Source of the DNA: Haemonchus contortus
Lineage: Eukaryota; Nematoda; Chromadorea; Rhabditida; Trichostrongylidae
DNA: 64,000 bases
NCBI GenBank assembly: GCA_000469685.2
Contig: LS997565.1
Coordinates: forward strand, 15,497,235-15,561,234
Reading direction: 5' to 3'
In this document: positions 35,701 through 45,727 of the stretch, in pieces
How positions within the stretch are numbered: the stretch's first letter is position 1
How the letters are laid out: every line of letters begins with the position of its first letter
Notes under the pieces: model-generated
The model's input: only the letters and a program-made list of their open reading frames with translations
Told to the model about the DNA's origin: nothing
Database searches by the model: none
Program-made: the position numbers and the translations under genes

Positions 35701-38700
35701 TGCGGCGAGTCAAGCCATGTGCATGGAATCAAATTTCGTTACAATAACTATTTGCCTGCCCTTGGGGACTTTACGATTTATTTCTATACTACTTTCGATT
35801 ATAACACATTAAGTTATCTATTGGTATGAATACTCAGGTTTTTTCTCCAGCTATAAGTAAATTTGTGAGAACGTCGGGATAGTGACAGAGTGATCAAATT
35901 TTGTTTATCCATAACATAGTGGCATATTGAATCACTGTGTTTAGTGATTGATGCTTTTTGCTTACAACAAGCGTCTCTGAACCGAGTGAACGAGTGTATT
36001 GAAGTTCCTCTAACTATCTAGGAGATCTGAAGAATCAAAGAACAGGATTATTTGAGACAAGATTTGCTATATAGAATGCTGTGCGAAGTCAATCGAATTT
36101 CAATTTATAAAGAGGCAGGAAAAAATCCACTTATCATGGGTTATTAGATAGTTTATTTAGTTAGTTTATTAGATTCTTGATGATATATTATGGATTAGAT
36201 ACTTTTCAATTTAGCCATTTTTTGGAAATCAATTGTTTGCCTAGACTCCCAAGGTCTGCAAGTTTATGTGGAACTTAGGCCTAGGACGGAACTCGAACCC
36301 GAACTTGTGTCTCGACTATCTAAGCGGGGACTCTCTTAAATAATTCTGCATCGGAATGGTAGCAGTTAACGAAACGTCAACTCAAAATAAAGTTTTTCCT
36401 AGTGTTTATTCGACAAATAAATGAAAATGTCATAAACAAGTAATCGATTTGACACAAAACGTGGAGTTTGAGCCCGTATCATTTCTGAGAAAATTTTGTT
36501 TGGTATTTCTTCAAGCATACATTGTTGGATAACGCTGGACTTATGTAAGACCAATGAAGCCCAAATTTCTTTTTCTAAATTGAATGACGAGATGCATGTA
36601 TAATTCTGCAATGCACCACGAATTGTTCTCATTTCAACCGTGATTTCAGGCTTTGAAATCCCGTTCATCGACTCATCTTGAGAATCGTCAAACGGAGTAT
36701 TCGACGAGACGTGAAGTTGGACCGATGGCAAGGCGTTTGCAACGAATGCAGGTAAGCAAATCTTGCTCTTGTCGTTTTCCTTCACCACTGATATTAGGTA
36801 AGCTATTATCCTTCCGTGAACGCTTCCCAACGCTTCCCATCCTATTGCCTATCTGACGTTTTATTATCAAAAAGAAATGAATTTTGAGATGGTCTATTTG
36901 GATTTATTGCTGATTCAATGGCCCTACCGGGAAATTACGTCCTAGACGCACTTCATGTGCTCTTGTAAGAACACTGGCAGATGTAAAGTTTACGGTAGGC
37001 CGCTTTACCCCGCTTCAGCCTCCTAGCCTGACTATATGAAAAGTGTGCCCGATTAGTTGTCGGTCGGTATTTACCCCCAAAAGGTAATCCTCACGGACAT
37101 TCGCATCTCACTGGGGCAGTGTAAAGGCCATTCTTCACCTCAGATTTATGCGTATATAATCGGGGATGTTGTCCAGGAGATTGGTCGTGACCTATTGCAC
37201 TAAATCCCCTCTTGCAGAGTCTTTAGAGTATACTATTCTGACTAGGATTTGCAAAGCTTACGAAGGACGGGGTATGAGTGACTCCAGAATGGGTTCCTTA
37301 CTTGAATGAATAGACGAATACATATACGTTCTTAGCGGAACCGTTTGAATTCCATTTGTCATAGTATACATCACTTTTAACTTCCCTCAGTCCGAAGCAC
37401 TACGTGGAGTACATTCTTCAACTTTCACAGTGGAAGAATCCCTTCCAGTGACGATCCGATTACATGGAATCGAGTCTATTTATTACCTTGACCACCAACT
37501 CGTTTCTCTTCCTCAATCCTCTTCAACGATATATTTGAGAACATGAATGGCTTTGGACGTGTATGCTTTTTGACACATTTTACCCGTCGTTTCGAAGATC
37601 TTAGTGAAGATTGCACTTTAAGTCGTTGGAAACCGGAGTCAAAACATCGCTACGATCGGCGTGGAGAAGGATAATGCGTCATTGAGGGATGGAGATTATC
37701 CGTTCTTTGAATAAATAGGTTGTGTTATTGAAAAAATGGGTTGGCATTTGGCACTCCTCAATCAATTCAGTACAAGCCACGTGATAGGCCTCCATTTCAA
37801 ACACTGTCGTATCCATAGATAAAATTATTCTATGTGATCCTCGTGACGAGTTCTGGAAAATGGGAAGTCTTCTAGTACTTTCAGCACTGCAGTGGTGCAG
37901 TGAAGTTTGTCGTAGACGAACCACTATCAAATTAACGCCTATGTACCTCCATCAGAAAGAATTCTGACCTTCATGAAAGAGTGATTGATTCAGACACTAG
38001 TAGAGACCTGACGTCCTTCCCTTACTCAAAAATTCACCAATGTGTAAAGCATCATCTAATCGGCTGCCGTTATCGAGCTGCGACATTGCTCTGGTGCTTC
38101 CGAAAGTATGAGGCAACTTCAAAAATGCTGAAATGAAATTTTGTGAGCGGATTCTCATGCCAACAGTCCCTCATAAGTGAAGTGGATCGAGCCTGAACTT
38201 CGGTAACGAAATCTCTGCTATCTGCTTCGTCTGTGACAAATGACGTGCTCGCAGATGGCTCGATCTCAAACAGTGATCTCACACTTCTAATAATCTTGTA
38301 GACAAGGGCCCAATTCTCTATTGCCATTGAGTCTACAATTCATGGTTCGGGAACGATCTGGCCCAACAAAAATCAGGTAGCGGAAGCTCAAACAACTTGA
38401 GCATGGTGAAGCGCTGAGCAATCACACAACTGGCTCTGGATCACTTGATTCGATAGTTTGTGGACATGGGGGTAGGTGGCAAACGCGTTTGTTGAAGGCC
38501 AGCGAGAAGCCGATAAGAAAGGTTCCCTGCAGAAGAGTTAGCTGTATGGAAATATGTGTGGTCGTCATAGATCATCTTGTGTACACAGAATAAGAAAGTT
38601 TAAAAAGTGGAAAAATTTTTAAAAATAAAAAAATGTGTTGAACCTAGGTAAGTGACTAAACTGAAAGCTTCAATTTGGTGTTCAGTGAACACAGTGGAAC

Positions 38701-39294
38701 TAAGCTCGTATCCCTTTTTGTATGTGGCTGTAACAAGCTGCTGTAGGTGTGACTTTTCTCCAATATATGAGAAATTACCACGAAACAGACCTATTCCTAC
38801 TTCAGAGAGAAGCTGAAGTCGCCAACCGTAATTATAACGAACCTGACGGAAGCCGACAGCGGTGGAGGAGCAGCATGGCATTTTAGAATCACATTATGAA
38901 GAGCACTTGAAGACCACTCAGCCAAACACGCGACAACCAAAGTGATATCGTTTGACGACTGTGGGAAGCACGCACGGGACCTCCTTCACCTTCATGACGG
39001 CGGTGCTCTTTATGGGTCACGTACTGAGGGGACGTGATCGAACGGTGACTATGCATTTGTTGCATGTATCGTATTTGGAATACAGTATTTCACATGCCTT
39101 ATTCAGTTAATGATTTCTATTTGTTATTTCCGCTTGTCTATTCTTCCTGGACAGAGCAAATGATTATTTATCTTCACGATTTCGTTTTCGTTGGAAGCTG
39201 ATTTCACAGAACCATTTATTCCTTCAGAATAAGGGAGCACCACAATTGCCTCTTTACGTTAGGCAAGTATTACAGCACCGGTTTTCTCCTCATG
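32720..39294 (+). CDS. Chain of eight exons of an unrecognised low-complexity protein
   Basis: Exons: 32720-32821 (or from 32734), 32885-33012, 33180-33208, 34364-34488, 34548-34666, 34764-34936, 36650-36751, 39228-39294. Every junction keeps phase with good GT/AG sites; the 29-nt exon 33180-33208 is what brings the two flanking frames together. The product is basic and Ser/Thr-rich (ARSSLSTTTSGKAVHRGG), then charged (KSVEIKVQRTERVERREQ), has eight Asn from an AAC repeat, then SSDIDFSWIREEENKLRKER with likely coiled-coil character, FENKLRRENQEQ, and an Arg-rich segment. The last exon (APQLPLYVRQVLQHRF) is the least certain. No catalytic domain is visible. It is probably the continuation of the exon at 21802 and probably extends downstream, perhaps to a piece at 39339-39373. 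Intracellular scaffold role is a guess only. Confidence 0.72.
35105..35370 (+). repeat. SINE-like repeat, family A copy 5, with internal poly-G (intronic)
   Basis: In the intron 34937-36649. Blocks GCCAACCGAGTCTTCCATCC, GGATCGGTTGATAGATATCAGACG, ACATCGGCTGGG, TTCATTGTATAGG and GGACTAACCAG follow family order. Where other copies read GTCGAATACGTGGGCGC, this one has a run of 16 G (35317-35332) and further G-rich sequence. Confidence 0.65.
36275..36335 (-). repeat. tRNA-derived SINE-like repeat, family B copy 3 (intronic)
   Basis: Minus strand: GCTTAGATAGTCG (A-box-like), GGGTTCGAGTTCC (B box), then GTCCTAGGCCTAAGTTCC. Inverted relative to the host gene, like the other two copies. Confidence 0.5.
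36752..39227. other. Intron of the preceding gene, no other feature supported
   Basis: Minus-strand frames at 37679-37930, 38070-38327 and 38600-38881 have no signature and no splice partners. Confidence 0.4.
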
Positions 39295-41665
39295 GTACTA
39301 TTTACCTATAGCCTTTCTCAACCCCTTCTTCCCATTAGGGCTCAATCTCCACCTGGCTGGAAACTGCTCATGGTATGTAACTTGGCTCTTTTAGAACGGA
39401 TCTAACAATCGTTAGGGGAGCCAATTGCCTCGGCTTGCCCAAGTTTGTAATATTCGTCCTTCCAACGGTTACATGATGCCAAAAAGTTGTTTCAATTCGA
39501 AATGAATACAGTTTTTATTCTTAGAACACGAGATTGTACAGGGGTGGACTTAGGGCCGTGCTCACAATGGACTCTATAGGGGCTCACGCTCAAGAATAGT
39601 GTTATTTTTTTCTAGCAGTCAAAATCCCTCCTGAAAGAAATTTCCAGCCAAAGCGAGATCTTGCCTCCTGGAAGATTACGGTTGTCGATTAAGGTAAATA
39701 GTGCCTCGGTTCCCTTTGGGAAAACTGTAAGGAAAAATCTTTCAAAATCCTGCCGCACTTTTTACTCTCAGTCAAGTTCTGCTCAAAATTAATTTCATGT
39801 ATAATCTATTTAACAAACCCAGATGATACTGTTGTAAATATGAGTATACCTGAATGAATTTTTTATCAAGGATTTGTATATCAGAAGATCATTTGGATTG
39901 AGAAGAAGCCTACTACAAAAATTTCGTTTCATTTTGAGTGAAGGAGCTCATGTACTGCAGCTCGATTCTGCGATTTGCAAATTGACTTCATGAAATTTAA
40001 TTGACCGTAAAAGAGAACTGCATCGACTCAGACGAAAGTGAACTGACTGGAAATGACGCAGCAGTTTCTTAATAGGTCTTTCGGGGAGTAGTTGCCGGTA
40101 CCGGAAAGTCTCCAACGGTTTTCAGTTGGAACAACTTATCATGTCAACGGTCTAACGTTTTAACGCCATCGTTGCCTTCGTAGGCCTGAACCCAATCCGA
40201 GGTGGCTTGCAGTTATCCAACAAGCGTCTCATGCCCACTTGTAGACGTAACGCCTAATTTCAGATTCGTATTTTGAAAAATGACTTATAAGGTTCTACCC
40301 CTAAAAAGGAGGAAATCCACTGCCTCCACAGACGACTTTCAGTACTCCCTTGCTTGTCCTGTCTCCCGTATACCTGTGATAAGAAAGATCACGTTGTAGG
40401 TGCTACTGAGTCACAACTAATACTGCAGTTATATATGGCAAAGGATCGTTTGTTATGGACCGGCAATCATATCTTCTGTTCAGTTTGAGGTTTCTTCAAA
40501 TGATTTGTTGAAGGGGCAGAGGAGGTGTAATTCTGGTTGGCGCACTAACAGTAAAGCATGGTAAAGGGATCGAATCAGCATCGGAGCATGTTAATTAGTG
40601 TCAGGCATGTGTGGGAGGATAGACAGGACAGATTTGTGAAGTCACTGAACTTCATCTATTGGAGATTTAGCGCTTCGTCCTTGTAGGATTAGTAGCTGGG
40701 AGGCACTCTTTGCCTTCGAGGATCATATCCTGCTTATGACTCTATTTAAATCTTTTCTTGTTCTGAACTGAACGTCTTAACCGTTTAGTAATTCCATAAG
40801 GTAAATCCTCATATTGCAATAGCACCTACGCTCGATTTTTCAAGCTCAAGAGAGCGAGAGTTCCATCGAAGATGACAGGGGAGAGCACCCAAAGGCATTG
40901 GATTCCTACACATAACAACATCAGGACAGGAAAGGGTTTGAAATCAAGCTGCTCCTGAGACAGAGACGTTCCTGGTGTTAGCAGTTCTAACCAAGTCATC
41001 ATATTGTAGTTACTGATCGCGGTCCATAAACTTGTTTGATATCTGTCCCATGCGCTGTCACAACGCGACATGGACAGTAGACCCGGCATGTCATTTCCCA
41101 TCAAACACACAGACGTTTACAGAATACCTGGTCACTGGGGATCAGTTGTAAAAACTACATTGCATTTCATAAATGTAGGTATTCTAAAATCTCCTATTCC
41201 GAATTTGCTACCCATTTTCAATCAATGCTATGATCACCAATAAATTCATTATGGCAAAGGCCCTGTTGCCGGTTTCTTAAAGGTGATTCCACTTCCAACA
41301 ACTCAAAAATCTAATTGTTTGTTGTGATGTCTACCTTAGCAACTTATATTGCTGTAGTTTAGAGGGGAGTGTCAGTAAAGTAGTATTCAGTTGTATTGTA
41401 CTGTGTTCATCCTCGTCTACATTTGCCAACTTTCTCGTCTTCACGCTGCATCCGATAAACATGGGAAGGCCCTCAAGGCGACTACAGAAGTACCACAGAA
41501 CAGCTGACATAATACGATACAAAATTTCGGATTCACCGGGTTATTTACATAGGACCATACCTGGAAGCTTTCCTTTTCTGATTATCTATAGAGAGAAACC
41601 GAGACATCTTTGCGTTATTCATCGTTCAGCCTTCGGTTCACCTTGTCTCTGCCACTCGGGTGCAT
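39295..41665. other. Unassigned sequence, possible later exons
   Basis: A short AG-to-GT interval at 39339-39373 (AQSPPGWKLLM in one frame) may be a further exon, but the frame that keeps phase with 39294 reads differently, so it is unresolved. A faint family A SINE relic lies at about 40545-40680 (GGGATCGAATCAGC, then GTGTGGGAGGATAGACAGG). A minus-strand frame at 40826-41110 has no signature. Confidence 0.35.
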
Positions 41666-41905
41666 GTCGGTTGGCGCGATGGGCGGAGTCGCGCCGCCTC
41701 AAATGGGCCTCAGAAGGAGCGCGCACATCTCAGATCGCGTAATCTTCTGCTCTCCTCTCCTCTATAGATGATCGAATTGGCTTCTATCATCTATACAGGA
41801 GAGGAGAGCAGAAGATTACGCGATCTGAACGAGTTGAACAGCGCGATGGGCGGAGTCGCTCCGCCTCAAATAGGCGGGGCGACCCCGCCCATCGCGCCAA
41901 CCGAC
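41666..41905. repeat. Nested palindromic (MITE-like) element, 240 bp
   Basis: Outer arms: 41666-41692 (GTCGGTTGGCGCGATGGGCG...) pairs with 41879-41905 with one mismatch in 27. Inner arms: 41732-41772 pairs with 41786-41826, 41 bp with one mismatch, around a 13-nt loop. A third hairpin, GCGCGATGGGCGG to CCGCCCATCGCGC, lies in the right flank. Composition switches from GC-rich ends to a CT-rich centre. No reading frame or clear target-site duplication was seen. Confidence 0.8.
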
Positions 41906-42270
41906 CGGCTCCCCTGCCACTCATCTGCACTACCAAGCACAAGCTCAGGCCAGTGCACCTTTTTAAAGGTGTGCAAGAAAAGAATTGCCGTCCACATCAA
42001 TCGGTTTCATGATTGCATGAGGAACTATGAGCAAAATCATTATAAGTACGGAAAGGATAGTAGGTTTGGTCTACCAGATAGGAGACCTAGACTTTTTCTG
42101 TCGAATTCTACGAGGAATTCACGCGACTGCTGCTTTCCGTCAGCAAAATTACCGACTAGACGGTAACCGGTAACTCAGCGAAGAGAAAGTATCAGCAGAG
42201 TAACGATGAGACCTGTTTCATGATTACCGGACCTCACAAGTTTGCACGGCTTCAATTCATCGTAGAAAAG

Positions 42271-42348
42271 CGTCTCAACTAATTGGACCAAAGTATGGCT
42301 ACTACGACACTCCTCAATAGCCATACTTTGGTCCTATTAGTTGAGACG
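42271..42348. repeat. Near-perfect 30 bp stem hairpin beside the mariner
   Basis: CGTCTCAACTAATTGGACC and onward (30 nt) pairs with the sequence ending TTGAGACG, one mismatch, around an 18-nt loop. The left terminus of the mariner begins 78 bp further on. It could be a MITE or a precursor-like stem-loop. Confidence 0.75.
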
Positions 42349-42426
42349 ATTATTAGTCCATATTCTCATTCCAATTTTTAAGTGATTTGGAGCAAGATGA
42401 GAAACACATACTAGACGGAGCTAGTA

Positions 42427-43708
42427 TTAGGTTGTAAGGAAAGTTCTGACCGTTCCCACGCATGCGCCATATGAATTCAAATTTTAGCGGTTGTCCATTC
42501 AGGCTAATCGACATATTGTGTTCCTTGGATAAGTCATTAGTTGCTCTTTCTGTCATAGCGCTTTCCCCAAAGTCTGTAAGGTTTTGGAATAACTAGGAAG
42601 TTTTTTTGGCACAATGGATAAGACTGCTTTTTGAACGGTTTTACTTCACGAGTTCAAACTTGGTCGAACTGCGAAGGATGCAGCCACAAACATCAACGTT
42701 GTATGGGGAGAAGGCACTGCATCGGAGCGAACGGTTCGTCGCTGGTTTCAGAAGTTTAGAAGTGGAGACGGGTCACTGGAAGACGAAGAACGAGTTGGTC
42801 GACCATCGTTAGTTGATCACGATGTTTTGCCAAAAGCAGTCGAAGAAGATCGACGTCAACCTTTGAGAAAGAGTGAGAAGAAAATGGGTGTTTTCCACAC
42901 AGTCGTCGCTGCCCACCTCAAGCTGCTTGAAATGGTGAAGAAGCTTGACATGTGGGTGCCACACGATTTCACGGAGCTGCAACAACTGAACGCTTAGGAG
43001 TTTCAAGTCCGCTGTTGAGAAGAAATGATGTTGAGACTTTTCTCCATCGTATTGCAACGTGTGATGAGAAATGGATCCTGTATGATAACAGGAAGCGTTC
43101 TGCTCAGTGGGTGGGTGTGCATGGGCCTCCAAAAAATTTCCCAAACCAAGTTTACACGACACGAAGACAATGATCACAGTTTGGTGGTCCAACCATGGAT
43201 TAATCCACTACGCGTTTCTTCCTCCAGGTCTAACTATCACCGCACAGTCATATTGTGATCAAATTCACAAGAAGTACACGAAACTGGGGCAAATGCAGCC
43301 AGCACTAGTCAGTCGCCACGGTCTACTGCTCTTACACGACAATGCGCAACCGCATGTGTCACGAATTGTCTTCCAGAAGTTGAACGAGCTGCGAATCGAA
43401 GCTCTCCCTCATCCACCCTTTTCACCAGACCTGTCACCAAGTGACTACTATTTACTCAAACATCTGAACAGCTTCGTAAAGGAACGATTGTTCAAAAATC
43501 AAGGCGATGCGGAAGCTGCCTTTTTCGAGTTTTTGGAATCCAGATCTCCGGACTTTTATAAGAATGGAATAGACAGACTTGCATCACGTTGGCAAACATG
43601 TGTAGAATCGAATGGGGCTTACTATAAATAAAAATGTTCACTTTGAGATGAGTTATAACTTTTTGAAAAATAGCTGTCGAAACGGTCAGAACTTTCCTTA
43701 CAACCTAA
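42427..43708 (+). mobile_element. mariner-family DNA transposon with intact inverted repeats
   Basis: The 1282 bp element starts TTAGGTTGTAAGG and ends CCTTACAACCTAA; 28 bp of the two ends are exact reverse complements. It is flanked by TA on both sides (42425-42426 and 43709-43710), the target duplication of this superfamily. Size and internal D,D34D transposase fit mariner. It resembles the bandit mariner reported from the dog hookworm Ancylostoma caninum, as remembered and not checked. Confidence 0.93.
42614..43631 (+). pseudogene. mariner transposase (D,D34D), inactivated
   Basis: The start MDKTAF is followed at once by a TGA at 42632. The helix-turn-helix part then reads on (WGEGTASERTVRRWFQKF, LEDEERVGRPS, KKLDMWVPHDFTELQQ) to a TAG at 42995. 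The frame changes before LLRRNDVETFLHRIATCDEKW (first catalytic Asp), and changes again before TMITVWWSNHGLIHY. The last part is clean: LLLHDNAQPH (second Asp), then PPFSPDLSPSDYY (third Asp, exactly 34 residues later) and a normal end. One early stop and at least two frameshifts mean no functional enzyme, although all three catalytic aspartates survive. Confidence 0.92.
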
Positions 43709-44744
43709 TATAATAGCAGGTGTAGAAACTTTGGATACCTCTACGACAAAGGATCCATCACAGTTTGGAGCTTTTCTGTGCAGCAGTACATGTAGATCTC
43801 AATTTGTTCAATGTCGCGAGTGGCTAGATAAGCAAGTTTCGCCTTCTCCTCGAAAAGATTGATGTCACTCATCAATCTCCAGTTCCAAGTAAAAGCGGTA
43901 GCGGTACAGTACAACTGAAGAGCTCGTACTCTGTGCGCAGTCAAATTTGCATCTCAACGAGATAGCTAGCTTGATTGCTCCGAAAAGTTTTGAGAAAATT
44001 CAGTTGGTTTTCTTTGGTTTTCTCAATACAAAGTAACAACAGTAATTGTCTTAGATGAGTGACCAAGATAGTGGCCCTCCTTAGCAACAATTTCTCTTCA
44101 TCAGTCGGACTGGGTATTGATGCAGTTCCTCCAATATGGAGGGAGGCGTGAAGCAATTCGTTCACCCACCGTCTACTTGACTTCTCGACAGCAGTTGAAT
44201 TTTTTCTGTAGAGCAGGCCTATGGGCTTTTGAAAGTATGGCAGTCATATGGGCTAAGGTCAGATAAATATGTGGGGATTGGGGTAGCCAGGTTATGACAA
44301 ATCTTCCCAGCTCATCCATGACGTGGGGTGGTTGAGCACTATCCATCACAACCGAAAATTTCCTTCTACTTGATCTGAATGAGGGGTGGAAACACCAACT
44401 CTCTCAGATGGTAGCAGAATACTTCTGCGCTTATCGCACTGCACTCGGTAGAAACTCATAGTAAAAAAACAGTAACTGTAAAAAAACAGTTGAGCAGAGG
44501 AAAAATCAGCCCATGTCCTGCTCAGCGTGAGAGCCTCGTTTTATAGCAGGCTGTAGCCTTACGTTCGCTGTTAGGCATTGCGATTTCCTGTGAAAGTTTT
44601 CATATGACATTTACTTTTTATCGTGAGCAACGATGAAGTCGGTTGATGCCGTCCGCCTACAGCCGAGGAGCTCCTGACAAACAGTGCTCGCACTCTACGG
44701 TCCTGGTCAATCAGTGATGTGCGATATTTGCAAAGAGTCCTGCT
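43709..44744. other. Intergenic, weak minus-strand frames only
   Basis: Minus-strand frames at 43741-43944 (WNWRLMSDINLFEEKAKLA) and 43941-44165 (TDEEKLLLRRATILVTHL) look mildly protein-like and abut in different frames, as a decayed gene might. No family is recognised and no splice signals join them. Confidence 0.3.
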
Positions 44745-45727
44745 TTAAAAGGGACGTTTGCGTAGAATGTCGTTGATAATAGATTGGTAAGTAGACATTG
44801 ACTTTTGCAAATCCTGCAACTTCAAAGAGGATTGCTCTGATTGTGAAGCCAGAACAATGTCCGTATTTGAAGTTATGGCAGGTGGTAAGAGAGGGTCACT
44901 GCTGCTAATCAGTGACTCATTCCAGTGCTGAGTATCGAAGCAGTCAGTTCGTAATGGAGAAGGAGAGGGCTCCGGTTGTCGTGCCGGAGACACATCCTTC
45001 CGCCCACGATTACTTTCTTTGAACAACCACGTCATATACCGATCAGCTATAGTATTGATTTATCAAGCGTTCGCGAGCAACATGCTTTCAAAGTAGAGAG
45101 CAAAATTTTCCGAACCTGATATAAACAATGGAGGAATACCACATTTCCAAAAAGTTGAAATGTTGATTTTGTTTCAGTAAAACCTCTCCGAAGTTCAAGT
45201 CATAGTTCTAAAACGAGGGAGATTCATTGTGGAGAAGGTGTCCGAATGATCCCAGAATGAATTTAGTTTGAAAATGCCGTTGTCGTCATGAATTCAGGGA
45301 AACTTCGTAATGCAAAAATTCTGCAGTACACCTATTATAGAGGTTTGATGCCCAATTGTCTGTTCCATTTTCATGCGAGTTCTGTTGTGAAAAACGAAGC
45401 GTAGAAACTTGAGAAAAGAATAATCGAATGTCCAACATGGGACATAGCGTCCATTTTAAAGTTTGGCAGGGAAAACAGGCCAAAGAATTGTCTTCCTTAG
45501 GCGTTACCTCTTTAGCCTGCCATGTCGTTCAAACATACTTGTTCTGATTGCTTATCAATTCTTCAGCGAGCGGTTGACGTGGTAGTTTGTATGTGCCTTC
45601 GTTCGGAATATACATATAATATTCAAATCCATTCCAGTTCCAGAATGGCAGTTCCCAATTTCCATTAGCGAAGAATTTGACATCACAGCGTTCATTATGA
45701 AGGCGTGCATTGACTTGTGGGATCAAT
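44745..45727 (-). CDS. 3' end of an unrecognised gene, three exons
   Basis: Minus-strand exons 45727-45539, 45381-45332 and 45046-44745 join in phase: donor AA|GTATGT to acceptor ACAACAG|A, and ATAG|GTGTAC to CTATAG|CT. The product begins with an aromatic segment (NGNWELPFWNWNGFEYYMY, then PNEGTYKLPRQPLAEELI), then KMEQTIGHQTSI, DRYMTWLFKES, a Pro/Ser-rich linker (ARQPEPSPSPL) and ends SIINDILRKRPF before TAA. The aromatic block looks like a folded domain and the rest like a flexible tail. The 5' boundary of the first exon is unresolved: an in-frame TGA lies just inside the nearest good acceptor (CATTTCAG), so the 5' part may be decayed or differently spliced. No family recognised. Confidence 0.5.
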
